Positions 1 to 5,708 of a DNA stretch of 10,103 nucleotides are shown in pieces. How positions within the stretch are numbered: the first letter of the stretch is position 1; each line of letters starts with the position of its first letter. The notes under the pieces are model-generated. The model was not told the origin of the DNA. It ran no database searches and worked only from the letters and a program-made list of their open reading frames with translations. A program made the position numbers and the translations under genes. The DNA is taken from positions 1 to 10,103 of the forward strand of contig NZ_CALPCM010000059.1 of NCBI RefSeq assembly GCF_943193015.1, read 5' to 3'. Origin of the DNA: Hominisplanchenecus_A murintestinalis (lineage in GTDB: Bacteria; Bacillota; Clostridia; Lachnospirales; Lachnospiraceae).

Positions 1-81
1 CCGACAAAAACCTCTTACATATCTAATTCTTATCAGGAAAGTCTAAAATCCATAGACACAAGATTTTTTACAGCCTCGATA

Positions 82-148
82 GAACTTTGCGAGTTCGAGT
101 GACGGATAAAATCCCGGAAATGCTGATAAAATGGGCGTTTCCGGGATT
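82..148. repeat. Two short hairpins in the left flank
   Basis: GAACT (82-86) and AGTTC (92-96) form a 5-bp stem with loop TTGCG. A longer stem pairs 110-123 with 135-148; its core ATCCCGGAAA/TTTCCGGGAT is perfect over 10 bp. No T-run follows, so neither is a clear terminator. No gene is visible in 1-230. The hairpins could belong to the host sequence next to the insertion or to the recombination site. Confidence 0.5.
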
Positions 149-161
149 GCTTTATGCCTGT

Positions 162-225
162 TGGCTCTAAAATGGCTCTAATTATTTGATGAATACTGGA
201 TTTGGGGCGGGTATCGTGATACCTG
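162..225 (+). repeat. Candidate left-end integrase arm-type repeats
   Basis: TGGCTCTAA occurs twice as a direct repeat at 162-170 and 173-181, an 11-bp period close to one helical turn. TGATACCTG at 217-225 is preceded by an inverted copy, so 210-223 reads GGTATC-GT-GATACC. The same 9-mer TGATACCTG recurs near the right end at 9223-9231. Short direct repeats spaced by one turn inside each end are typical binding sites for the N-terminal arm domain of Tn916-like integrases. The assignment is by pattern only. Confidence 0.4.
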
Positions 226-230
226 CTTTT

Positions 231-698
231 TTAATACAGAGGAATTTCGCCCTCATAGTTGTCGGCTCTTTCCAACAGAGGACCGGTTGCGCCCATTGTA
301 AAAGCTATATCACTGCTTCGGATAGACAATAGTTCCATTCCAACATTCAGATTAAGAAAGTCTAATATCTGCTGATTAAGCTGAATTATACCATTCTTTG
401 AAATATTTACCCAACAGTATGACCGCCCTTTGTATTTGACAAATTCGCCCTCTGCGGTCTGATAATTCAGTAAAGCCGGATTATCAGTAAGAATGTGTCC
501 TAACTTTGATGGTTCTAACAATCCTTTTCTTGTCACACAAAAGCCGCCAGTGACCTTGCTTCCAGTAAAAAGATAGACTTTTCTCTCTGCTGTGGCGTTG
601 TACTCTGTAAGAGCCTGTGTTGGGAGATGGATTGTCAAGTCATCTCGTATCAGCGATTTTCCGAAAATAAATTTACCGCCTTTATTCATCTGTGGCAT
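231..698 (-). CDS. Hypothetical protein with two AbrB-like repeats
   Basis: 155 residues, no signal peptide or membrane segment. The start at 698 has AAGGAG ten bases upstream and its own promoter. I recognise no named family. The protein looks like a tandem duplication: residues 17-62 (IRDDLTIHLPTQAL...VYLFTG...GLLE) align by eye with residues 99-143 (ISKNGIIQLNQQIL...MELLSI...GPLLE). Each half has the strand, I-x-L-P/N, helix, strand order of SpoVT/AbrB-type swapped-hairpin domains found in transition-state regulators and antitoxins. It could be a DNA-binding or small-molecule-response partner of the TipAS-MerR regulator encoded just upstream. That link rests on adjacency and a shared 9-bp promoter motif, not on homology. 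Confidence 0.75.
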   Translation of the reverse strand: MPQMNKGGKFIFGKSLIRDDLTIHLPTQALTEYNATAERKVYLFTGSKVTGGFCVTRKGLLEPSKLGHILTDNPALLNYQTAEGEFVKYKGRSYCWVNISKNGIIQLNQQILDFLNLNVGMELLSIRSSDIAFTMGATGPLLERADNYEGEIPLY

Positions 699-722
699 AT
701 ATCATCAACTCCTTTTCTTAAA

Positions 723-762
723 AGTGGAAGTCCACTATACCACAAGAAAATTCAAATGTCAC
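723..762 (-). promoter_or_regulatory. Promoter with overlapping dyad for the 231-698 gene
   Basis: On the minus strand, a -35 box GTGACA (757-762) and a -10 box TATAGT (734-739) are separated by exactly 17 bp. The 14-bp dyad AGTGGA-AG-TCCACT (723-736) overlaps the -10 box and the expected start point, a repressor-like position. The 9-mer GTGGAAGTC inside it (724-732) recurs exactly at 1830-1838 in the promoter of the MerR gene, which suggests shared control. Confidence 0.6.
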
Positions 763-764
763 TA

Positions 765-845
765 AGGCTCTCTAAAGTGTGGCAAGTTATTTTTCGGCAT
801 AGCGAGAATGATTAGTTGTCGGGATATATTTTTTAGAGAGAGCCT
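765..845. repeat. Interrupted 9-bp inverted repeat
   Basis: AGGCTCTCT (765-773) and AGAGAGCCT (837-845) are perfect inverted copies about 63 bp apart, between the MerR stop codon and the promoter of the next gene. The flanking bases (TAAA and TTTTTTA) roughly continue the symmetry. It may be a weak terminator for the MerR transcript or a remnant of a very short insertion. No terminal duplication is evident. Confidence 0.35.
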
Positions 846-852
846 GTTGCCT

Positions 853-1731
853 CTAATTGTTTTCGGAAGCGTTATTCTCCGAGTAGTAATGGAACGCTTT
901 TACGATATAATCAGAAGCCCCCTCTCCATATTTGTTATCAGTCATGTTTTTGATATAATTGCTTGAATATGTGTCGATAAGAACATTGATATAGGGCTTA
1001 TCGAGGGATACGCTGGTGCTATTTTCCTGTATAAGCCGCAATAGTTCGTGTACAATGGATTGTATTTTAGGGGAGGAAACATCTTCTGACAAATTAGTGG
1101 TTAGTCTGCCATACAGAATATCAGATTGTTTTCCAATTTCTTTCACTTCTTCCGTTAGTTGTGTTTCCATGAGTTCAGAGAAATGCTCTAAATTATGTTT
1201 CATGGCTTCGGTGTATTTTTCAATACTGCCGAATTGGTGAATAGCAAGTTTAGCTACCTCTGCTTCATCATCTTTAATTTTTAAAAGAAACATATCAAAA
1301 TTTTCAATACTTCCCCAGTGCTTGATAACATCATCAGTGCTGTTATTTTTAAAATCCTCTAATGCGGTAATGTAATCAGACAGGTCAAATTCTTTAAAAC
1401 TCATACATTGCTCTCCTTTCTCTAAGCGGCTAAGAAGCTGTATAAGTTTGTCTGTCCGATTGCGCTTCAGCAAAAGCAATTCTTTTTGTCTTTTGAAAGC
1501 ATTGATCTTGTCAAAGTCGGGTTTTTGCAGAATTTCTTTAATCTCTTTCAGCTTAAATCCCAATTCCTTAAAAAACAGGATTTGTTGTAGCTTTTGCAAG
1601 GCTTCATCATCATATAGGCGATAGCCGGATTCGGTCAATTCGCTTGGCTTTAACAATCCAATCTCGTCATAGTATTGTAGTGTTCGTGTGCTTATGCCTG
1701 TTAATTCTGCAACTTGGCTTATGGTTCGCAT
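853..1731 (-). CDS. MerR-family regulator with TipAS ligand-binding domain
   Basis: 292 residues from the ATG at 1731, preceded by AAGGAG with a 9-base gap; an in-frame upstream ATG at 1764 lacks this site and gives a non-typical N-terminus. Residues 1-70 are the MerR winged helix (ISQVAELTGISTRTLQYYDE, then GYRLYDDEALQKLQQI). Residues 76-106 are the dimer coiled coil. Residues about 140-285 resemble the TipAS antibiotic-recognition domain, ending in the typical YGEGASDYIVKAFHYY segment (268-283). TipAL-type regulators bind hydrophobic drugs such as thiopeptides and activate promoters with stretched spacers. It is longer than Streptomyces TipAL, so the ligand may differ. Its own promoter has the 19-bp spacer of a MerR target, consistent with autoactivation. 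Confidence 0.9.
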   Translation of the reverse strand: MRTISQVAELTGISTRTLQYYDEIGLLKPSELTESGYRLYDDEALQKLQQILFFKELGFKLKEIKEILQKPDFDKINAFKRQKELLLLKRNRTDKLIQLLSRLEKGEQCMSFKEFDLSDYITALEDFKNNSTDDVIKHWGSIENFDMFLLKIKDDEAEVAKLAIHQFGSIEKYTEAMKHNLEHFSELMETQLTEEVKEIGKQSDILYGRLTTNLSEDVSSPKIQSIVHELLRLIQENSTSVSLDKPYINVLIDTYSSNYIKNMTDNKYGEGASDYIVKAFHYYSENNASENN

Positions 1732-1809
1732 TCTTATCAGCTCCTTAAATTTGTGAAGAAGCAAGACAGAGAGATTGCCGGCTTATATCTATTCTGCTCC
1801 TATGAGAAA

Positions 1810-1840
1810 AGAATACAGTATCACGTTACGTGGAAGTCAA
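1810..1840 (-). promoter_or_regulatory. MerR-type promoter with 19-bp spacer and dyad operator
   Basis: On the minus strand, -35 TTGACT (1835-1840) and -10 TATTCT (1810-1815) are 19 bp apart, the long spacing that MerR-family activators correct by twisting DNA. The spacer holds the dyad CACGT-T-ACGTG read on the plus strand at 1822-1832. The 9-mer GTGGAAGTC at 1830-1838 is shared with the promoter of the 231-698 gene. The promoter lies just beyond the XRE stop codon and leaves a leader of about 70 bases before the MerR start. Confidence 0.6.
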
Positions 1841-1861
1841 TACTTTTTGCTCAAAAATTTT

Positions 1862-2410
1862 TCATTCATTTTCGGGATAAATTTTTACAGATATACCCCT
1901 AACACCCTTTTTGACAATCTTACTGTCATCAAGAATACTCTGCTTAACAGCGTCTAAATCCTTTGAGAGTGCTTCAATCGCCCGTTGGTGTTCTTCTTCT
2001 GACGAGAAGCGTTCCGTATCATTCAAAAGGTTCTCCTGCAATTCCCTTGCTTTCATGTATACGCCCAACTTATGATTGAGCAGGGAGTTCAGAAAGGATA
2101 TTTTGATTGTAGCGGGATTGAAACTTCCGTCCTCATACCTCTCTGCTTCAAAGTTCATATCTAATTGCTCGTCCATTTTCAAAATCAAAGACAATACATC
2201 TGACACTGTTTCTATATCAAAATCCATGAAAACATTGATACTGATACCCAAAGCATTTGCAATTTTCATCAGTTGGTCGGGCTTTGGATTGCGGATGCCA
2301 TACTCGTACTTTTTAATTGTGGCGGAATTGATGCCGGAAAGCTGACCGAGCGTTTCCTGTGATATGCCGCGCAAATTCCGAAAGTGTTTAATCTTTTCCC
2401 CGGTAGTCAT
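1862..2410 (-). CDS. XRE-family (Cro/cI-type) repressor of the excision module
   Basis: 182 residues; GGAGG lies seven bases before the ATG. Residues 4-58 form the helix-turn-helix (KIKHFRNLRGISQETLGQLSG, then SATIKKYEYGIRNPKP), followed by an LGISINVFMDFD segment. The C-terminal half is helical and charged, probably for oligomerisation; no S24 protease motif is visible, so release is unlikely to be by RecA-driven self-cleavage. The gene is divergent from excisionase, and the 178-bp gap contains three similar dyads, one over the xis promoter and one over its own -35 region. It is therefore inferred to repress xis-int and itself. The inducing signal is unknown. Confidence 0.9.
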   Translation of the reverse strand: MTTGEKIKHFRNLRGISQETLGQLSGINSATIKKYEYGIRNPKPDQLMKIANALGISINVFMDFDIETVSDVLSLILKMDEQLDMNFEAERYEDGSFNPATIKISFLNSLLNHKLGVYMKARELQENLLNDTERFSSEEEHQRAIEALSKDLDAVKQSILDDSKIVKKGVRGISVKIYPENE

Positions 2411-2453
2411 GCCAATACCTCCAATTTTGTGATTTTCGTTAGTGCTTAGTTCA

Positions 2454-2482
2454 ATTCTATCACATCAGGACACATTTGTGTA
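2454..2482 (-). promoter_or_regulatory. Probable promoter of the XRE repressor gene
   Basis: On the minus strand an extended -10 (TG-A-TAGAAT; -10 at 2454-2459) lies 17 bp from a weak -35 TACACA (2477-2482). The -35 box is inside the first CACATTTGTG dyad, so bound repressor would block it: autoregulation. Confidence 0.5.
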
Positions 2483-2559
2483 TAAAAATTTAAAATAAAT
2501 ACTTGACGTTCACAAAAGTGTACCGTATAATAAAAACATAAAGGTCACATATGTGTACC
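2471..2559. promoter_or_regulatory. Three operator dyads between repressor and excisionase
   Basis: CACATTTGTG (2471-2480), CACAAAAGTG (2511-2520) and CACATATGTG (2546-2555) share the form CACA-NN-(T/A)GTG, each followed by TA; the last two are both followed by TACC. The starts are 40 and 35 bp apart. The first covers the repressor -35 box, the second sits inside the spacer of the xis promoter, and the third lies just downstream of the xis start point. This layout suits cooperative binding by the XRE protein encoded at 1862-2410. Confidence 0.7.
2503..2531 (+). promoter_or_regulatory. Strong sigma-A promoter for xis-int
   Basis: TTGACG (2503-2508), a 17-bp spacer and a perfect TATAAT (2526-2531). 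The spacer is almost filled by the second CACA...GTG dyad, so this near-consensus promoter is expected to be silent while repressor is bound. Confidence 0.8.
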
Positions 2560-2588
2560 TAAAATAAAAAAGGAAAGGACAGGACTAT

Positions 2589-2783
2589 ATGGAGAATGGA
2601 AAGAAAATGTATGTAACGGCAGAGGAAGCGGCTGAAATGCTTGGTGTATCAACGGGTTATGCCTATAAGATTATCCGGGGGCTGAATGAGGAACTGAAAG
2701 CAAAGGGCTATCGGACAATCTGCGGCAAAGTCCCGACAAAATACTTTGAAGAAAAATTCTACGGTCTGACCGTAGCCATGTAG
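2589..2783 (+). CDS. Excisionase-like small HTH protein
   Basis: 64 residues, with AAAGGA nine bases before the ATG. Residues 8-50 read as a winged-helix MerR/excisionase-type DNA-binding unit (YVTAEEAAEMLGVSTGYAYKII, then PTKYFEEKFYG). Small proteins of this type precede integrase in many Firmicute mobile elements and act as recombination directionality factors, bending att DNA to favour excision. Here it is the first gene after the repressed promoter and is 66 bp upstream of integrase, so both are probably co-transcribed. A perfect 15-bp dyad lies in its last codons. Confidence 0.85.
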   Translation: MENGKKMYVTAEEAAEMLGVSTGYAYKIIRGLNEELKAKGYRTICGKVPTKYFEEKFYGLTVAM

Positions 2784-2799
2784 GAAACACCCTGAGGGT
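2760..2799. repeat. Two tight dyads at the xis-int junction
   Basis: TACGGTC-T-GACCGTA (2760-2774) is perfect with seven-base arms, and ACCCT-G-AGGGT (2789-2799) follows 14 bp later. The first is within the last xis codons. The single-base centres suit protein-binding sites better than RNA hairpins. They could be Xis or Int sites, or could tune expression of integrase. Confidence 0.4.
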
Positions 2800-2849
2800 A
2801 TACCACTATGGCGAGAGGACACGCCAACAATAAGGAAAGGAGAGATTTT

Positions 2850-3914
2850 ATGTCAGCGACAAGGGACGGAAAGATGTGGCGTTGCCAGTTCTATTATAAG
2901 GACTGGCAGGGCGTAAGCCACAAGAAGAACAAGAGGGGATTTAAGACAAAAGCGGAAGCGGAACAGTGGGAGCGTGACTTCCTGCAACAGCAGCAGAGGA
3001 ATTTAGACATCAATTTTGAAAACTTCGTACAAATCTATTATGAGGATATGGAACACCGTCTGCGTGAAAACACCATGCGTACAAAGAAATTCATTATTGA
3101 TTTGAAAATCATTCCGTATTTCAAGAAAAAGAATATGAATGAGATTAAGGTTTCCGACATTCGGGCTTGGCAAAATGCACTGATGAAAAAAGGATATTCG
3201 GAAACGTATCTGAAAACAGTCAATAATCAGTTGTCGGCTATTTTCAATTATGCGGTTCGGTACTATGATTTGAAAGACAATCCATGCAGGAAAGCCGGGA
3301 GTATCGGAAAGAGCCATGCAGGGGAAAAGGAGTTTTGGACGAAGCAGGAGTTTAAGCAGTTTCTTGTGACTGTGGAGAACAAGCCGGAAACAAAAATGGC
3401 GTTTCTTCTCCTTTACTGGACGGGAATGAGGATTGGAGAATTACTTGCTCTTACCTACAATGATATTGACTTAGAGAAGCGCACCATTTCCGTAAACAAG
3501 TCTTATCAGCGGATAGAGGGAAGGGATATTATCACACCGCCTAAAACGCCAAAGAGCAAACGTATCATAACGATACCGCCGTTTCTGACAGAAGAATTAA
3601 AAGAGTATACTTCGCACTTATACGGAATTATGGCAGACGAAAGAATGTTCCGTTTTACAAAATCCTATATGGAGCATGAAATTATTAGAGGTATCAAGGC
3701 TTCGGGAGTAAAAAGAATACGTTTGCACGATATTCGTCATTCCCACGCTTCGTTACTCGTGGAAATGGGGTTTACGCCATTAGCGATTGCGGAACGGTTG
3801 GGGCATGAGAAAATCGAAACAACATTAAATACTTATTCACATTTATACCCCAATAAGCAGGGAGAACTTGCGGATAAATTGGAAATTGAGAACAGCAGGG
3901 AGGAAGAAGAATGA
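2850..3914 (+). CDS. int: Tyrosine recombinase (integrase)
   Basis: 354 residues from the ATG at 2850, which has AAAGGAG with a 7-base gap; the in-frame ATG at 2808 lacks such a site. Residues 8-45 are an AP2-like arm-binding domain (MWRCQFYYKDWQG...KRGFKTKAEAEQW). Residues 55-146 are the SAM-like core-binding domain. The catalytic domain holds R194 (TGMRIGELLAL), the lysine turn PKTPKSKR (231-238), H303-x-x-R306 (LHDIRH), LGH (327-329) and nucleophile Y339 (NTYSHLYP). All catalytic residues are present, so it should be active. It catalyses integration and, with Xis, excision by strand exchange at att sites. It belongs to the Tn916-like/phage integrase group by domain order. Its stop overlaps the next start as ATGA. 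Confidence 0.95.
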   Translation: MSATRDGKMWRCQFYYKDWQGVSHKKNKRGFKTKAEAEQWERDFLQQQQRNLDINFENFVQIYYEDMEHRLRENTMRTKKFIIDLKIIPYFKKKNMNEIKVSDIRAWQNALMKKGYSETYLKTVNNQLSAIFNYAVRYYDLKDNPCRKAGSIGKSHAGEKEFWTKQEFKQFLVTVENKPETKMAFLLLYWTGMRIGELLALTYNDIDLEKRTISVNKSYQRIEGRDIITPPKTPKSKRIITIPPFLTEELKEYTSHLYGIMADERMFRFTKSYMEHEIIRGIKASGVKRIRLHDIRHSHASLLVEMGFTPLAIAERLGHEKIETTLNTYSHLYPNKQGELADKLEIENSREEEE

Positions 3915-4300
3915 GTGGAGTGCATAAATACCCAACAATCAGCTTTCGCATTTCCCCCAGAGAGAGGGAAGAAATCGAAGCAAAGATTTTGGCAAGCGGA
4001 CTTTCTAAGAAAGATTATTTTGTCCGTTCCTGCATTTATAATCGGGTGTGCGTGGTCGGCAAAAAAGAACTGGTTTACCAGTTGGTAGAGGAACTAAAGA
4101 TAATGCAGACAAATATCCGGGAAGTGACGGAACAGTTTGAAAAGACAGAGGTAGATTTAACGCCGGAGGGATTGGAAGATATGCGGAATGACTGTCTTGA
4201 TATGCTGAAAGCTATCCTGTGGGTGTTGGACGGAGCAAAATATCTGTGGCAGGGCAACACCAACGGAGAAGAAAAAAGCCCCGACAGCGGCAACTGTTAG
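3911..4300 (+). CDS. MobC-like relaxosome accessory protein (ribbon-helix-helix)
   Basis: 129 residues. The start overlaps the integrase stop (ATGA) and GGAGG lies just upstream, so it is translationally coupled. Residues 8-45 (YPTISFRISPREREEIEAKI, then SGLSKKDYFVRSC) form a ribbon-helix-helix N-terminus as in MobC/BhsA-like mobilization proteins. Residues 55-125 are helical. Such proteins bind oriT and help the relaxase melt and nick DNA. The relaxase gene is 1.4 kb away, so the pairing is by element context. Coupling to integrase would express it only when excision is switched on. A plain DNA-binding regulator is the alternative. Confidence 0.75.
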   Translation: MSGVHKYPTISFRISPREREEIEAKILASGLSKKDYFVRSCIYNRVCVVGKKELVYQLVEELKIMQTNIREVTEQFEKTEVDLTPEGLEDMRNDCLDMLKAILWVLDGAKYLWQGNTNGEEKSPDSGNC

Positions 4301-4368
4301 GGCTGTGATAACTGGAAAACCTCTGTTATCAACCTCACAATATCAGTATAACAGAGGTTTCTTCCAGT
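4277..4368. repeat. Two hairpins between mobC-like gene and ATPase gene
   Basis: First hairpin: AGCCC..ACAG (4277-4287) pairs with CTGT..GGGCT (4294-4304) across the mobC-like stop codon. Second: 4311-4329 pairs with 4348-4368, with AACCTCTGTTAT perfect over 12 bp, ACTGGAA perfect over a further 7 and a 2-base bulge; the loop is 18 bases. No U-run follows either stem, so simple termination is doubtful. Placement next to mobilization genes allows a role as secondary oriT, priming site or attenuator. Confidence 0.6.
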
Positions 4369-4398
4369 GGCAACGATTTTTCAGAAATGGAGGGCATT

Positions 4399-5376
4399 AT
4401 GGAAGAAACAAAAATCGAATTACAGTTGATTAAATTGTCGGAGATACAGTCGCAGGAAGTTTCTTGGCTGTGGTTTCCATTTATCCCCTATGGCAAGCTG
4501 ACAATTATTCAAGGCGACCCGGGCGACGGAAAGACAACATTTATTCTGAATATAGCGGCGAAACTGTCTAAGGGAGAAAATTTAGACAGTGGAATGAATT
4601 TTACAGAGCCTTTGAATGTAATCTATCAGAGTGCGGAGGACGGTCTTGCCGATACGGTAAAGCCCCGTTTAGAACAGGCAGGGGCAGACTGTGAGAAAAT
4701 CTCTGTCATTGACGAAAGGATAAAATCCCTTTCTATGATAGATATACGGCTGGAAGAAGCTGTTATAAAGACAGGTGCAAAGTTGCTGATTTTAGACCCG
4801 ATACAAGCCTATTTGGGCGGCGGCATGGATATGAACCGGGCAAACGAAGCAAGGGATATGACAAAGAAATTAGCGGCACTTGCAGAGAAATACCAGTGTG
4901 CGATTGTTCTTGTCGGGCATATGAACAAGGCGGCAGGAAATAAGGCGGCGTATCGGGGAATGGGTTCGATTGATTTCTTTGCAGTTGCTAGAAGCGTCCT
5001 CTTAGTCGGCAGGGTTGAGGGGGAAGAAAATATAAGGGCTGTGGTGCAGATTAAAAACAACCTTGCGGCGTTCGGACACCCGAAAGCATTTGCACTGTCG
5101 GAGGACGGTTTTCAGTGGCTGGGGGATTATGAGATTACCGCTGATGAAGTCTTGGGCGGTATTGCTCCTAAAGCAAATAAAATGGAACAGGCGAAACGAT
5201 TACTCCGGGAACTGGCAGAAACAAACAACGCCATGCAGAGCAATGAGATTTTTAATCTTGCGGAGGAACAGGGCATATCAAAACGGACACTGGAAAATGC
5301 GAAGAAAGAGTTAGGTATTCGGGCGAAGCGGATAAACAATACATGGTATTGGGAACTGGATAAAATCAGACAGTGA
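4399..5376 (+). CDS. RepA-like AAA/RecA-fold ATPase (AAA_25 type)
   Basis: 325 residues from the ATG at 4399, which follows GGAGG by five bases; an ATG at 4387 is in frame but has no ribosome binding site. Walker A is GDPGDGKTT (39-47), Walker B ends LLILDP with D133, and the sensor-like GHMNK has H174. YRGMGSIDFFAVARS (185-199) is typical of RepA/RecA-type hexameric helicases. Residues about 250-325 look like a winged helix (QSNEIFNLAEEQGISKRTLE). Relatives act as plasmid or phage replicative helicases. Here it may unwind the excised or transferred circle. No initiator of a known Rep family is encoded, so autonomous replication is uncertain. It is cotranscribed or closely followed by the mobilization region. 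Confidence 0.85.
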   Translation: MEETKIELQLIKLSEIQSQEVSWLWFPFIPYGKLTIIQGDPGDGKTTFILNIAAKLSKGENLDSGMNFTEPLNVIYQSAEDGLADTVKPRLEQAGADCEKISVIDERIKSLSMIDIRLEEAVIKTGAKLLILDPIQAYLGGGMDMNRANEARDMTKKLAALAEKYQCAIVLVGHMNKAAGNKAAYRGMGSIDFFAVARSVLLVGRVEGEENIRAVVQIKNNLAAFGHPKAFALSEDGFQWLGDYEITADEVLGGIAPKANKMEQAKRLLRELAETNNAMQSNEIFNLAEEQGISKRTLENAKKELGIRAKRINNTWYWELDKIRQ

Positions 5377-5390
5377 CGGACAGGCAAGGT

Positions 5391-5493
5391 AACAGCGCAA
5401 CAATGCAGGGTATTAGAATTTTGCAGTCTTGGAATTGCGCTCTTGAAGATTGCAAGGTTGCAAAAATTATAGACATTGCAATGTTGCGCTGTT
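5391..5493. repeat. Long inverted repeat enclosing iteron-like TTGC repeats
   Basis: The 17-base arms at 5391-5407 (AACAGCGCAACAATGCA) and 5477-5493 are inverted copies with one mismatch. Between and overlapping them, units of the form TTGC-NNN-(C/G)TTG recur at 5421-5434, 5435-5449, 5450-5464 and 5476-5489, with start spacings of 14, 15 and 26 bases. This resembles initiator or relaxosome binding arrays. It lies directly downstream of the helicase-like gene and upstream of the relaxase, so it is a candidate oriT accessory region or replication origin. Confidence 0.6.
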
Positions 5494-5522
5494 GAGAGAA
5501 AGCAGGGAAGCTGCGGTATCAA

Positions 5523-5677
5523 GGCGGCGAAAAGCCGCCCACCGTCCGAAGGACGGAAAGCCCCTGGCAGGGCGCAAAACCTGCTTGCAGGTTGCATTTT
5601 TGATAGGCTTGCCTGTCAAAAGTGCTTTTGCGTTACTTTCGCAGAAAGTAACAAAGGCTATGCGCCGTGTCCGGCGC
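5523..5677. repeat. Array of seven tandem hairpins; candidate oriT
   Basis: Hairpins follow one another with almost no spacing: GGCGGC/GCCGCC (5523-5539), CCGTCC/GGACGG (5542-5556), GCCC/GGGC (5560-5573), AACCTGC/GCAGGTT (5578-5593), a 15-bp stem with two G-T pairs (5594-5608 with 5611-5625), GTTACTTTC/GAAAGTAAC (5632-5652), and GCGCCG/CGGCGC (5662-5677). The array ends about 30 bp before the relaxase start. MobV relaxases usually act at an oriT just upstream of their own gene, so the nick site is probably here. Folded single strands or strong leader-RNA structure are both possible roles. Confidence 0.65.
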
Positions 5678-5708
5678 TCATTACCCGATAGGGAGAAAGG
5701 GAAATTGA

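Noticed and set aside
71..120. tRNA fragment, suggested by GAGTTCGAGT
   Set aside because: The flanking bases do not form a T-arm stem or acceptor stem, and there is no CCA end.
5127..5597. 156-codon open frame on the minus strand
   Set aside because: It lies antisense to the ATPase gene and runs through the iterons and hairpins, with low-complexity, Cys/Ser-rich translation and no ribosome site.
5523..5677. CRISPR array
   Set aside because: The repeated feature is stem structure, not sequence; units differ and there are no spacers or cas genes.
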